The position numbers and the translations under genes are program-made. From Hortaea werneckii (Eukaryota > Ascomycota > Dothideomycetes > Mycosphaerellales > Teratosphaeriaceae): a stretch of DNA of 64,000 nt. The notes under the pieces were generated by a model. The model made no database searches. It was not told where the DNA came from and worked only from the letters and a program-made list of their open reading frames with translations. Where the stretch lies: positions 992,001-1,056,000 of the forward strand of contig JBAOKB010000159.1 in the NCBI GenBank assembly GCA_037044905.1, given 5' to 3'. Each line of letters starts with the position of its first letter. Position 1 is the stretch's first letter. Below, in pieces: positions 52,980 to 62,211 of this stretch.

Positions 52980-53962
52980 GGTTCTCGTGTGCTTTATGGC
53001 ATTGTTGAGAGGGAAGCGGGAGAGGCAAGGGGCCAGTGAGGAGCGAGGATAGGGATGGGAGAGACTGGAAAAGGGGAGCGAAGTGACTTTTGAAATACTT
53101 TAACTCTGACAACGGTCGTGAAAATAAGAGAGAAAGGCGATGTCGGATAGGTCTTCAAACATGTGACTAGATATTGAAACTAGAAATTCTTACAAGAAAA
53201 GAAGGTGGGAAAAATAAAAAGGTTCTGCGATCCTACTCATAGTACTACTTACTCGTTGGGACCTCTCTTTTTCGAACTCGTCTTCCTCGTCTCTCAAGTA
53301 CCATGACCGGAAACAAACATGAATCTGCTCCCTGCTACGAAAGACTGATTCGTCGCTTGGCCTAGGCTGGACACAATTGCGTTGTTTCCCCACCCTTCTC
53401 GCTCTCTTTTCAACTCGATTCCTACCTTATGATTATCCCCTGCTCCTTGGATTAGCATCTGTGCTTTCGTTCCCGGACACATGGAGCCCGCGCATATATA
53501 GTATTTCCCGATCGACCGAGCGATGGATTTCGATGGGCTCTAACTTGTTCGAGTAAGGCGGACATCGGGAAATTCTTCGATCTTGTCGATGGCGAAGCGT
53601 TGCCAAGACTGGAGTTTTGGCACCGTTCGGTTGGTTTTATGGTTTCGTCCCTTTTCCTCCTACGTCAGTAAATGTTGTCACTTCCGGTTTCCGCATCATT
53701 GGTTGGCCCCGTCCACTCGCTTCTCGTCCTTTGGCATTGAAACTACCTCCTCGGACTTCTGCTTTCGGGGCACGATGACATCTTCCGATTGCTTTTGGCT
53801 GCGTGCTTGTAGGGGGCATTACAAATACGACAGTCTTACATACTAGCGGTAGGTCGATTTATAATATACATCATCCTCTCTTTTGAATCCTCCTTTCGAG
53901 GCTCTTCCCCATCCATCCTACAGTCGCATATCCTCCCGTCCCCTCCCACCAGAACCTCAACC
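52980..53962. other. Intergenic, no recognised gene
   Basis: Nearly 1 kb with no convincing ORF. The sequence just before 53963 is C/T-rich, as expected of a promoter/leader. Confidence 0.4.
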
Positions 53963-54856
53963 ATGCGCACCACCGCCCTCACCACCGCGCTCCTCAGCGC
54001 CGCCGCCACCACCCTCGCCCAATCCTCCGGCAAACTAGGCTACACCTGCTTCCCGGACTGCGTCCCCTCCACCCTCAACTCCACACAAGCCGCCAACCTC
54101 ACCTTCGGCCGCCACTACGCCGTCCTGAACCTCGACCTCATCAACGCCCTCATCGACCCCATCGCCTCAACCCCAGAAGCCCAAACCTGGATCAACGCGA
54201 CCTCCTGCTGGATCGACGCCGTACACGCCCAATCCCCGCCCCCGCTCTCAATCTGGACCCGCATCTACTTCACCAACCCCTCGCAACCCGAACTCGGTCC
54301 CTCGACCCCCTTCCGCCAGATCGGCGGCGCCTTAGGCGCCGCCAACGATTCCAATACCTTCATCTACCCGGCTTTCCACGTCGATGAAGCGGCGGGTGAC
54401 GCCGTGTTGGCCAAGACGCGGTATTATGCGGGGTTTGGGAATTCGTTGGAGGAGAGTCTCCGCGCGCAGCAGATCGATACGGTGGTTTTGTCGGGGATTA
54501 GGACCACGGGCGTCGTTGTGAATACGGCTTATCGGCTGTTTAATCTGGATTATAATGTGTATGTGGCGCCCAACGACTCCCCCCCTATGCTGCTCTTTCC
54601 CCCGTCCCTTTTCCTTCCTTCCCACCCTTTCAGCTTCTCTGGTGGGAAAAAGAGGGAGAGGAAAAACAAGTCCTTTTTGCTAATGTTTGATTTCAAAAGT
54701 TATATCATCGCCAACAACACCATCGAGACCCCGCCCGACGACCCGGCTATCAACTACAACCTCCTCGCCGGCGCCCTGCCTAAGGTCCCTGTGAACGTGA
54801 TTACGCTTGATCAGGCGCTCGCGGCGCTGGAGAGGAGTGGGCCGGCGGTTTATTAG
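53963..54856 (+). CDS. Secreted isochorismatase-like protein lacking the usual catalytic cysteine
   Basis: The protein starts with a signal peptide (MRTTALTTALLSAAATTLAQS). The frame stays open for 297 codons, but 54559-54699 (141 nt, GTATGT donor, GCTAATG branch, AAAG acceptor) is a likely intron. Removing it gives NLDYNVYIIANNTIETPP and a 250-residue protein. Isochorismatase-like features are HYAVLNLDLINALI with an Asp at the usual N-terminal acid position, the core strand TFIYPAFHVDEAAGDAVLAKTRY, cut here by its Lys, and VVLSGIRTTGVVVNTAYRL. In active cysteine hydrolases of this fold the last motif holds the nucleophile Cys; here the position is Val or nearby Thr. I infer a binding or altered catalytic role. 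Three or more N-glycosylation sequons are present. Confidence 0.8.
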   Translation: MRTTALTTALLSAAATTLAQSSGKLGYTCFPDCVPSTLNSTQAANLTFGRHYAVLNLDLINALIDPIASTPEAQTWINATSCWIDAVHAQSPPPLSIWTRIYFTNPSQPELGPSTPFRQIGGALGAANDSNTFIYPAFHVDEAAGDAVLAKTRYYAGFGNSLEESLRAQQIDTVVLSGIRTTGVVVNTAYRLFNLDYNVYVAPNDSPPMLLFPPSLFLPSHPFSFSGGKKRERKNKSFLLMFDFKSYIIANNTIETPPDDPAINYNLLAGALPKVPVNVITLDQALAALERSGPAVY

Positions 54857-55588
54857 ACGTTGTCCGTCCCGTAAGGTGATAAGATATATATTGATTAATC
54901 GTAATGTTTTTACCTTTATCCTTTCTTTCTTGACAATTGAAGTACTTCCTTTACCTTTTTCTCACCTTTGGTGTTTCTTCCTCGCCGGGTTAGGCAGGAG
55001 AGAAGAGGTGATTGAGAGGATGGATGGATGGATGGGAGTGGTTGTTGGGGTCACATCTGGGACTGACTCACTAAAGCTAGGAACCACCATCAAAAAGAAG
55101 AAAAAAAAAAGAATAAAAGAGGGGGAAAACCCAGGAAGAGAAAAGTAGAAGCACGAAAACAGAGACATTAGGGAAATAGTCAGGACCTTTGAAACACAAT
55201 GCACACACTCTTTTCTTGCGCTACCTGTTCTGCTTCTATGAATCTGTACCCTTCCTATCATGTTTCCCTCTCCCCACCCTTTCTAAACTCCGCAGGGAAA
55301 GCAAAAACGAAAACGCCTAGCGCTAATCAAATGCATATTCTAAAACCGCAATTTCTCTTCCTCGGAGTCTTTCAAAAACGCCCTGTATCCGATGCTTTGC
55401 TTCCTGTCAAAACTCCCTGAAACAACAATCCCTTTTATTTTTGGTGCTTCGCATTCGTTAATCATGATTCGTCAATATTTTCCCTCCTCTGACCCGTCTT
55501 CCCTCCCAACCCATGCCCTACCACACCTCACAATCACCGTCGCTTCCTCCTCTATCTGTCCTTCATAGCCTTCCGAACCAAGGGACTC
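54857..55588. other. Convergent 3' region
   Basis: About 730 bases between two stop codons, with a TGGATGGATGGATG microsatellite (55019-55034) and A-rich stretches. No gene seen. Confidence 0.45.
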
Positions 55589-58500
55589 CTACACCTCAGC
55601 CGTCGGCTCCGGCAACTCTTCTCCCTCCCCCGCTGCTTTACCAGTACCAACATCAGCCCCAGGAGCAGTCCTATCAGCCTTCCTCACAATCCCCAACTGC
55701 ACCAACCGCTCCCACGTCCCATCCTTCCGCCTCCCGGCCTGCGCCCGATCAAAACAAAGCCCATCCACTTCCCTCGCGTAAGGACAACTGTGTCCGATCA
55801 GCAGCTCGTAGACCCTCCGACGGAGCTTGGTCTCCTCATCTAGACGTGTTTGGTGCTGGTCGTCTTTCTTCTTCCCTGCTGAGTCGGCACCGTTGTTGTT
55901 GGTGGTGGCCGTGCAGAGGGGAAGAGTGTATTGGGCTTGTTCGAAGATCTCGGCTTGAGCGTCTTCGTCGGTTATTGTTGTGGTTGGGGGCTGGGTTTTG
56001 AGGACAAGGCTTTGGTGGGTGTTCGTAGGGGTGCGCGGGGGGTAGAAGGATTGGGTTAAGGGGGTGTCGCGTAAGTCGAGAGAGGTGATGTGTTGGAGTT
56101 TGCCGAGCACGGCGATGGTTTTCCGGAGGCGAGAGAGGCGGTTCCCCGCTAGACGGAGGGTTTGGAGTTTGTGGATGTTGAGGAGGGGGCGGAGGTCGCG
56201 CAGGGAGTTGAAATTCAGGTTAAGGGTCAGGAGGTTGGGGAGGCGGAGGCCGAAGTCGTCGGGCAGGTCGTGGAGTCCCGCGGATGCGAGCTCGAGGTGT
56301 TGAATGTTGAGGAAGTTGCAGGAGAGTTCGAGTGAGGGGATGTTGTTGCCGGATAGTCGGACTGTGCGTGCTTCGAGCGGTCGGTCGAAGACGGAAATGC
56401 AGTCGCCTTCTGGTAATGACTGTCGTCTCATCGAAAGCAATTCGAGGTTCCTACAGTTCGAAATGGATTCCACGTCCGATAGGCAATTGTCGTCGACTTC
56501 CAGCTTGCGGAGTTTGGGTACGCCGAAGACGTCGAGGTGTCGTAGACCACATGACTTCAGAGACAACTCCCTCAACAACGGCATACTCTGGCTCATCGAC
56601 AGCTTGTCTCCCAGTGGATTGCAGTCCAGCTTCAAACTACGCAAAGCAGTCAGCGCAGGCAGATGAGTGATCTTCGTAATCTCGTTCCCGCAAAGATCCA
56701 AATCCGTCAGCTGCTGAAGTTGACAGCCCTCAAAATTGACCTGCTGGATCTTGTTGCGCCGCATCCGCACCTTTAGCAATCCATCGAGCTCCAAAATCCC
56801 CTCCAGGCTGCTGATCTGGTTGTCGTCCGCGCGTATCTCCCTCATATGGATGAGGTTGGACATCCCGTGCAAATCGCTTAGCTGATTGCCCGAGATGTCC
56901 AGATACTGCAAATTCATCAAATGGCCCCAGTTCGTCAGACTGCTCAGCTCGCATGAACGAGCCATAAGCTTGCGAATGGTACTCGGTGCGCCTTCCATGT
57001 GCGTGATTGGGTTACCGGAAACATCAAGGTCCTGGACTCGAGGATGGAACTCGTCAAGGCCATGCAAAGACACCAGCTTATGGTCATGTAGGTCCAGACG
57101 TTTGATGTGCTCCCAGTACGGCTCTTCAGCATTGACGTCCGTCAGCGTCTTGACGAGATCTTTCCGGATAAGCGCGTGCCGGTCATTCACGGTCTCGACC
57201 TCATAGCGCGCGAGTCTCTTCGCCAAAGCTTGCTCGGAGGGCCTCTGCTCATCCTCCTCACTGATGGTGAAATCGTTAAGCTCGCTCATCAGGAAAGTCT
57301 CATATGCCTCCGGCTTGGTGGGCGAAGACTGCAGCGGTGCCATCTGCGACTGGTGACGGCCTGCCAAAGGCTTCGAGACGCTGAGCGAAAGACTCATCAT
57401 GCGCTGACCTGGTAGGGGCGCGTGGAAAGAGATCTCGCTATGCTCTGCATCGGCCGGGAAGCGGTTGGCGAACATCTGGCGACGGAGAGAAGATTGCATC
57501 GATCCTGGTCGTTCAGTAGTAGGGAATGGGGCAAAAGCTGGCCTTGAAGGCGTCCGGCCTTGCTTGAGCGATTCGATAGGATGCACTTCATCATCTTCCT
57601 CATTTTGATATGCTTCCTCTGGTACAGGACCAGCCTCCTTGACATTCTGGGCTGCAGGTTGCGGAGGCATCGGCGAAGGACTTCTTGGCAGTCCACCCGC
57701 CTGGTCGGGCACATACTGGCTGTGTATCGTCGGAAGGGTCACCTCAGTAGCTCCATTGACGGTGTTGTCCGGTTCAGGTTCTTCTGCAACACTGTTCCTT
57801 GCTCCCCTTAGAGCAAGTGTCGCTTGAGCAGCCGCATACGCCAACGGTTGCTGCCTTGCCTTACCCATAGCGGATAGTCTAGAAAGCTCGTCGGTGTTCC
57901 AGGAGGTCGTTCGAGTCGCTGGTTGCTCCTGCTGTTGCTGACTGGAGCCGAAAGCCGTGTACTTAGTTGACGGCACTGAGCTTGAGTGCATGTGGTGGAT
58001 TCGTGACTGCATATGGCTACTGTCTCTCGTCACAGGACGGGGAATCGCAGTCTCTGTCGAGCTTGCATGGCTACCAGCTTCAGATTGCTGGCCCGCAGGA
58101 CGACTGGTCAGAACTGTCTCGGTAGAAGAATTGCGACTGTTGGCGTCGGTCTCTTGGCTCGCGACATCTTGCTTGTGTTGAAACGGGACGCTGTTGTTAA
58201 CAGCGGCAGCAACAGCAGAAGGCTCATCTGCCTGTCCACTAAGCCGCCTCATTTCCACACGCTCGTCCACCCTGAGATCAGATATCTCCCTCAACGGATC
58301 GTCGTCGCTGGCCGTCAACTGGCTCGGTGGCTCTAAAAATCCCGTCTTCGTCTTCTTATGCGGAAGTCTCGCGCGTACCCACTGCTGCTTCTCCCGATCA
58401 AACACCATGCCGCCAACCTGGCCGCCAATGAGATGAGCGACTGCATCTGGTGCAAGAGTCCCGACATTGTCTGACTTCCTCGTGGAAGTGGTGGACCCGA

Positions 58501-61500
58501 AAGTCCTGCCAGTCGACATTCCAGCCGACTGCTGCGTCAAGAAGGTACTACCCTGCGAGCGCTGCGAGACCGGGCGAGACTCATCGGACGCTTCATCCTC
58601 CAAGAGAGGCGAAGGCCCAGTGACGCGGATGTTGTGCGGCTCGTCCGAGGTAATCACATTCTCGTGTGCACTGTCCTCAACGGCATCCATATCCAGTGTC
58701 GAATCGGCAATAAATTCGGTCTCGTCCCTCTCTTCGTATCGCTTCAGATGGTCGATCACTTGAGCATCCGTGTTCTGGCTCGTCTTCCCTGACCGCCATC
58801 CACTGTGACCACCTTCCCGGGAGGGCGGCCGAGATACTCTCAACGCGTTTGACGACCCACTAAGCATGCTATCATCTTGACGACCATTGCTCATGCTTAC
58901 ACCTTCAGCATCGCTTTCCTCGACGCTGCTCAGCCCACTATGCGGCCTATTCGCCCTTTGACGGATAAGCTGCATGACAAAGTTGGCTTCGTCCCAGAAG
59001 TCCTGCGTTGTCAAAGAGGGCTGACGAGCGCCCTGCAAACCCGAAGGACTATGCTCGCCAGAAGGCTTGTGAACACGCAATGTGAAGTTAGCAATCTCCT
59101 TTGCCACAGCTTGCGCTTGCATCTCAAGGGTCAATGCGCCCTCGGAACCGGCCATGGAGGATTCTATCTGCTCGTGCAAAGCCTCGAGGCGCTCCGGCTC
59201 CTGCTGGGCGAAGTCTTCGGCTGCCTCGCGGATCTCGGCCTCTAGCTGAGAGCGGCGACGCTGACTAGGCGTCGGGTTTCGAGGCCGTAGCATCCCACGG
59301 TTCGTGGGAATTGAAGTGTTAGCCCTCTTCTCGGCACCGTTTGATCGGTTATTACTACGCTTCCCGCTACCGGTAGCTTCGATCTGCGAGTGGTATGACT
59401 GGTTCACTTCGGCCAGGCCTTCTTCGAGCTCGGAAGTGTGCAGTGTCCGGCGACGCTTGGGTGTAGGATTCTTGAAAGGAGATGTTGGTGGGCGCTTGCC
59501 GCCATCGAAGTTTTCAAGCCGATTTGCTCGTTCAAAGTAGGCATTCAACTCTGATGCCTCTCGTGACGCATCTTGAGCTGTGACATAGACTGACGTGTCC
59601 TTCGCCTTGGGATGCTCCAGCGTGGAATTCTTAGATGACCTCGCGGCGCTTTGCCTCGATAGCTTCCGCTTCAGCTTAAATGAGCTCTCGACATCAGGCG
59701 TGACCTCCAACTTGAAGTTCAATGGGTCCTTGCCGCCTGGCACAGGTACCTCAGATCCGGGCGAGCCTTGACTCTGATCGACTTTGTCCGAGTCTGAAGC
59801 GCTCGTGATGGTAATTTCGGCATTGAAGGCATGCTTGTCCAGTTCGCCGCTACCGAACGAGTTTTGCGATGCTTCAGAGAACACGCGCCGGGCATGACTA
59901 GGCTCTCGCATACTGCCTTGCTCAGACTCCTCAATGACTGGAATGCCTTCCGGATCTAATTGGCTCATCCGGCGCAACAGACGCTTGTTGGTGAAAGTAT
60001 CGTGCGGTCCAAATAGCTTCAGTGGACTCCCAGAGGAGCGGGACTTTGGCGGATCTGGCGTCTGAGGTCGTAAAGGCGTGCTTGGGGCCACAGGCGAATC
60101 AGGCCTGCTTGGCAAGGGCCGGGCCTGGGCTCGGAAGGGCGAAAGCAGAGCGCTGTCGTCAGGACCCGGAGACAGCTCATTCTTGGCGGGTGAAGGGGTC
60201 AAAGGACGATGCTGATGTGAGCCTTGTCGGGAGTAGCCTTCACGCCGTAGCTGTGTGTTCAGGCCGAAGCTCTGGGGAGGTGGCGTGCCTGTAGGCAGGT
60301 TCTCGGATAGCGAAAGATCTGCTGCAGTTGGCAAGGGTCCATCTCCTTGTGGCAGCTCTTCAGACTGGTCTAACTCTGCGTCGCGCTCCTGCTCGCCACT
60401 GGGCTTTTGTAATCTGACTTTCATACTGTTGTATTGTTTCATGAGATTGGAGTCAAGAGCTGCGTAGTCAATCTTGCCATTCTGCATGGTCTGCTTGGAG
60501 ATAAACACTGGGCTGAATTCTTCTTGAGAGAAGCGTGTCGCGTCAGTCTGGCCGCTAATGGCTCGGTTCGGGATCGTCGCCTGGCCATTTACTTCACCGC
60601 CTTGCTCGCTAGGCTTTCGCTGGCTCTGGTGTCTGTCGGCTGTTCGGTGAGGAGCGAATGGGTCGGTATCGTAGCTGTTACTGTCGTCTTCGTAGCCTTG
60701 TTGCAGACCGCTATCCTCTATCTGACCATCAGTCTCATCATGACTGTATCCGCCATGCTGGTCCTCGTTGCCGTCGCTCGTAAAGTGTAAATCGAACGGA
60801 TTGCTGCGGAAGCTGCCATCATCCTCTGGTCCATCGACATCTTCTTGCTCTTCCTCTTCCTCCTCATCTCCGCTTCTATCCTCATCCCGTGCGTCTTCTC
60901 CACCTTCGCATGCCTCATCCTCTTGTTCCTCCCCAACCGGTTCAAGATGGTCATGCGATACGTTCTCCTCGGAAAAGTCGCGAAACTCACTGGGCCACGG
61001 CGGTGGACTAGACGGCATTGGCGCATCCGAGTTGTGACGCTGCAATAGACTCTGCATCCTGCTCCTCCGCTTTGAGACATCATGTTCGGTGCTCTTTGAC
61101 TTGGTCGGCGCAAAGATGTTCTCCAAGCCCGTGGCACCAAACAGCTCAGTCTGGTCGCCATACCCTACCGAGCCATTGAGTAGTCTTCGCTTCCACTCTA
61201 GCGTCTCTTGCTTGGTCGGCGACGCGCTCTTGGGTCGCTGTTGGACTGTCCCGCACTGCAGCATAGAGTTGTTGGAGGTGTCCGAGATGGATCGCGTGTA
61301 TTTTTGCCGTTGAGATTGCGATAGTCTATGCATGGTATTCGCGTTGCTGTTGCTGAGCGGCGCGAGCGGACTGCGCTTAATCTGGGTTGTCGCATTTGAG
61401 GCGGCGCCAAGCGTGGATGGATTGCTGTTTACAGTGGTCTGTCGTTGTAGTTTCGTGCTGGAGTTGCTGCGCAGCGATGAAGCATCGTGGCTCGCGGAGG

Positions 61501-61588
61501 AGATTTGTTGCGGTGCCGCTGTGGGAGCTGGGATTTCCCATGTGTCCCCCAGACCTTCGAGCCACGGTGCGACCGAGGCGCTCGTCAT
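55589..61588 (-). CDS. Cdc11/Nud1-type leucine-rich-repeat scaffold of the septation/mitotic exit network
   Basis: A single 6-kb exon encodes 1,999 residues. Cdc11 (fission yeast), Nud1 (budding yeast) and SNAD (Aspergillus) tether the septation/mitotic-exit kinase cascade to spindle pole bodies. The N-terminal three quarters are disordered, Ser/Gln/Pro-rich and acidic in parts (an EEEEEQEDVDGPEDD-like stretch near residue 245), with short basic clusters. At about residues 1430-1490 a conserved segment leads into the repeats (YETFLMSELNDFTISEEDEQ, YWEHIKRLDLHDHKLVSLHG). LRRs run to about 1845: LQYLDISGNQLSDLHGM, LTDLDLCGNEITKI, LLTLNLNFNSLRDL, LQTLRLAGNRLSRL. The final block (LRRRVYELLIGHSCPYAREVDGL) is also typical of fungal members. 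Start ATG 61588 precedes WLEGLGDTWEIP, a motif kept near the N-terminus of such proteins. No frame break. Confidence 0.9.
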   Translation of the reverse strand: MTSASVAPWLEGLGDTWEIPAPTAAPQQISSASHDASSLRSNSSTKLQRQTTVNSNPSTLGAASNATTQIKRSPLAPLSNSNANTMHRLSQSQRQKYTRSISDTSNNSMLQCGTVQQRPKSASPTKQETLEWKRRLLNGSVGYGDQTELFGATGLENIFAPTKSKSTEHDVSKRRSRMQSLLQRHNSDAPMPSSPPPWPSEFRDFSEENVSHDHLEPVGEEQEDEACEGGEDARDEDRSGDEEEEEEQEDVDGPEDDGSFRSNPFDLHFTSDGNEDQHGGYSHDETDGQIEDSGLQQGYEDDSNSYDTDPFAPHRTADRHQSQRKPSEQGGEVNGQATIPNRAISGQTDATRFSQEEFSPVFISKQTMQNGKIDYAALDSNLMKQYNSMKVRLQKPSGEQERDAELDQSEELPQGDGPLPTAADLSLSENLPTGTPPPQSFGLNTQLRREGYSRQGSHQHRPLTPSPAKNELSPGPDDSALLSPFRAQARPLPSRPDSPVAPSTPLRPQTPDPPKSRSSGSPLKLFGPHDTFTNKRLLRRMSQLDPEGIPVIEESEQGSMREPSHARRVFSEASQNSFGSGELDKHAFNAEITITSASDSDKVDQSQGSPGSEVPVPGGKDPLNFKLEVTPDVESSFKLKRKLSRQSAARSSKNSTLEHPKAKDTSVYVTAQDASREASELNAYFERANRLENFDGGKRPPTSPFKNPTPKRRRTLHTSELEEGLAEVNQSYHSQIEATGSGKRSNNRSNGAEKRANTSIPTNRGMLRPRNPTPSQRRRSQLEAEIREAAEDFAQQEPERLEALHEQIESSMAGSEGALTLEMQAQAVAKEIANFTLRVHKPSGEHSPSGLQGARQPSLTTQDFWDEANFVMQLIRQRANRPHSGLSSVEESDAEGVSMSNGRQDDSMLSGSSNALRVSRPPSREGGHSGWRSGKTSQNTDAQVIDHLKRYEERDETEFIADSTLDMDAVEDSAHENVITSDEPHNIRVTGPSPLLEDEASDESRPVSQRSQGSTFLTQQSAGMSTGRTFGSTTSTRKSDNVGTLAPDAVAHLIGGQVGGMVFDREKQQWVRARLPHKKTKTGFLEPPSQLTASDDDPLREISDLRVDERVEMRRLSGQADEPSAVAAAVNNSVPFQHKQDVASQETDANSRNSSTETVLTSRPAGQQSEAGSHASSTETAIPRPVTRDSSHMQSRIHHMHSSSVPSTKYTAFGSSQQQQEQPATRTTSWNTDELSRLSAMGKARQQPLAYAAAQATLALRGARNSVAEEPEPDNTVNGATEVTLPTIHSQYVPDQAGGLPRSPSPMPPQPAAQNVKEAGPVPEEAYQNEEDDEVHPIESLKQGRTPSRPAFAPFPTTERPGSMQSSLRRQMFANRFPADAEHSEISFHAPLPGQRMMSLSLSVSKPLAGRHQSQMAPLQSSPTKPEAYETFLMSELNDFTISEEDEQRPSEQALAKRLARYEVETVNDRHALIRKDLVKTLTDVNAEEPYWEHIKRLDLHDHKLVSLHGLDEFHPRVQDLDVSGNPITHMEGAPSTIRKLMARSCELSSLTNWGHLMNLQYLDISGNQLSDLHGMSNLIHMREIRADDNQISSLEGILELDGLLKVRMRRNKIQQVNFEGCQLQQLTDLDLCGNEITKITHLPALTALRSLKLDCNPLGDKLSMSQSMPLLRELSLKSCGLRHLDVFGVPKLRKLEVDDNCLSDVESISNCRNLELLSMRRQSLPEGDCISVFDRPLEARTVRLSGNNIPSLELSCNFLNIQHLELASAGLHDLPDDFGLRLPNLLTLNLNFNSLRDLRPLLNIHKLQTLRLAGNRLSRLRKTIAVLGKLQHITSLDLRDTPLTQSFYPPRTPTNTHQSLVLKTQPPTTTITDEDAQAEIFEQAQYTLPLCTATTNNNGADSAGKKKDDQHQTRLDEETKLRRRVYELLIGHSCPYAREVDGLCFDRAQAGRRKDGTWERLVQLGIVRKADRTAPGADVGTGKAAGEGEELPEPTAEV

Positions 61589-62211
61589 GATTGTGATTGT
61601 GTGCGCGGCAATGCGCTATGCCGTGAAGTTGGTTCTGGCCCGGTTTCTCGGATGGGTGGGCTCGCGCGAACCCCGCTGACCCAATTGTGGCGAATGCGCC
61701 AGCGTGAATGAGGCTGGAATGTGTAATATGGTGCCGACGAGTGGCAGATCTGTCAATCGATAGATGAGATCAGTCGAGTCAGTAGTGAGTAGCGGTCGCG
61801 AGAGCGGTGGCCACTATGTGCTGTCAGCGGATAGGTTAGGTATCAACTGTCGGCCCGCCCCGGTCGTCCACAGCAACCCCGCTAGCATCACAGTGCATTG
61901 GAGCCGCATCGAGGCCGGCTGCCTGGGGGGCAACCGCACCTGCTAGGTAGTGTTTGGCGGGTCCAATGTCGATGGGGACGTAGTGATGATATTGACTAGA
62001 GACGAATAGTTGCACTCACCCCGACGCTCTCCGAGATTTGGGACACAGTAGCGTCTCACCGCTGCTGCTGATCCAGAGGAAGAACGTACTGGAAACTGGG
62101 CATTCACCTGGGAGGTTGTTTGCCTCGCTAAGACATGGGCCAGCAAGCGCCGATCGTCTCTGCATATCCCGGCTCCTGGCGCTCACGTATAGTCTGGAAG
62201 CGCACAAAAAA
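61589..62211. other. Divergent promoter region
   Basis: About 620 bases between the start codons of the Cdc11-like gene (minus) and the large unidentified ORF (plus). Nothing further is visible. Confidence 0.45.

Noticed and set aside
55513..56666. Plus-strand frames opposite the LRR scaffold
   Set aside because: Shadow frames of a 1,999-residue coding exon with regular leucine repeats on the minus strand.
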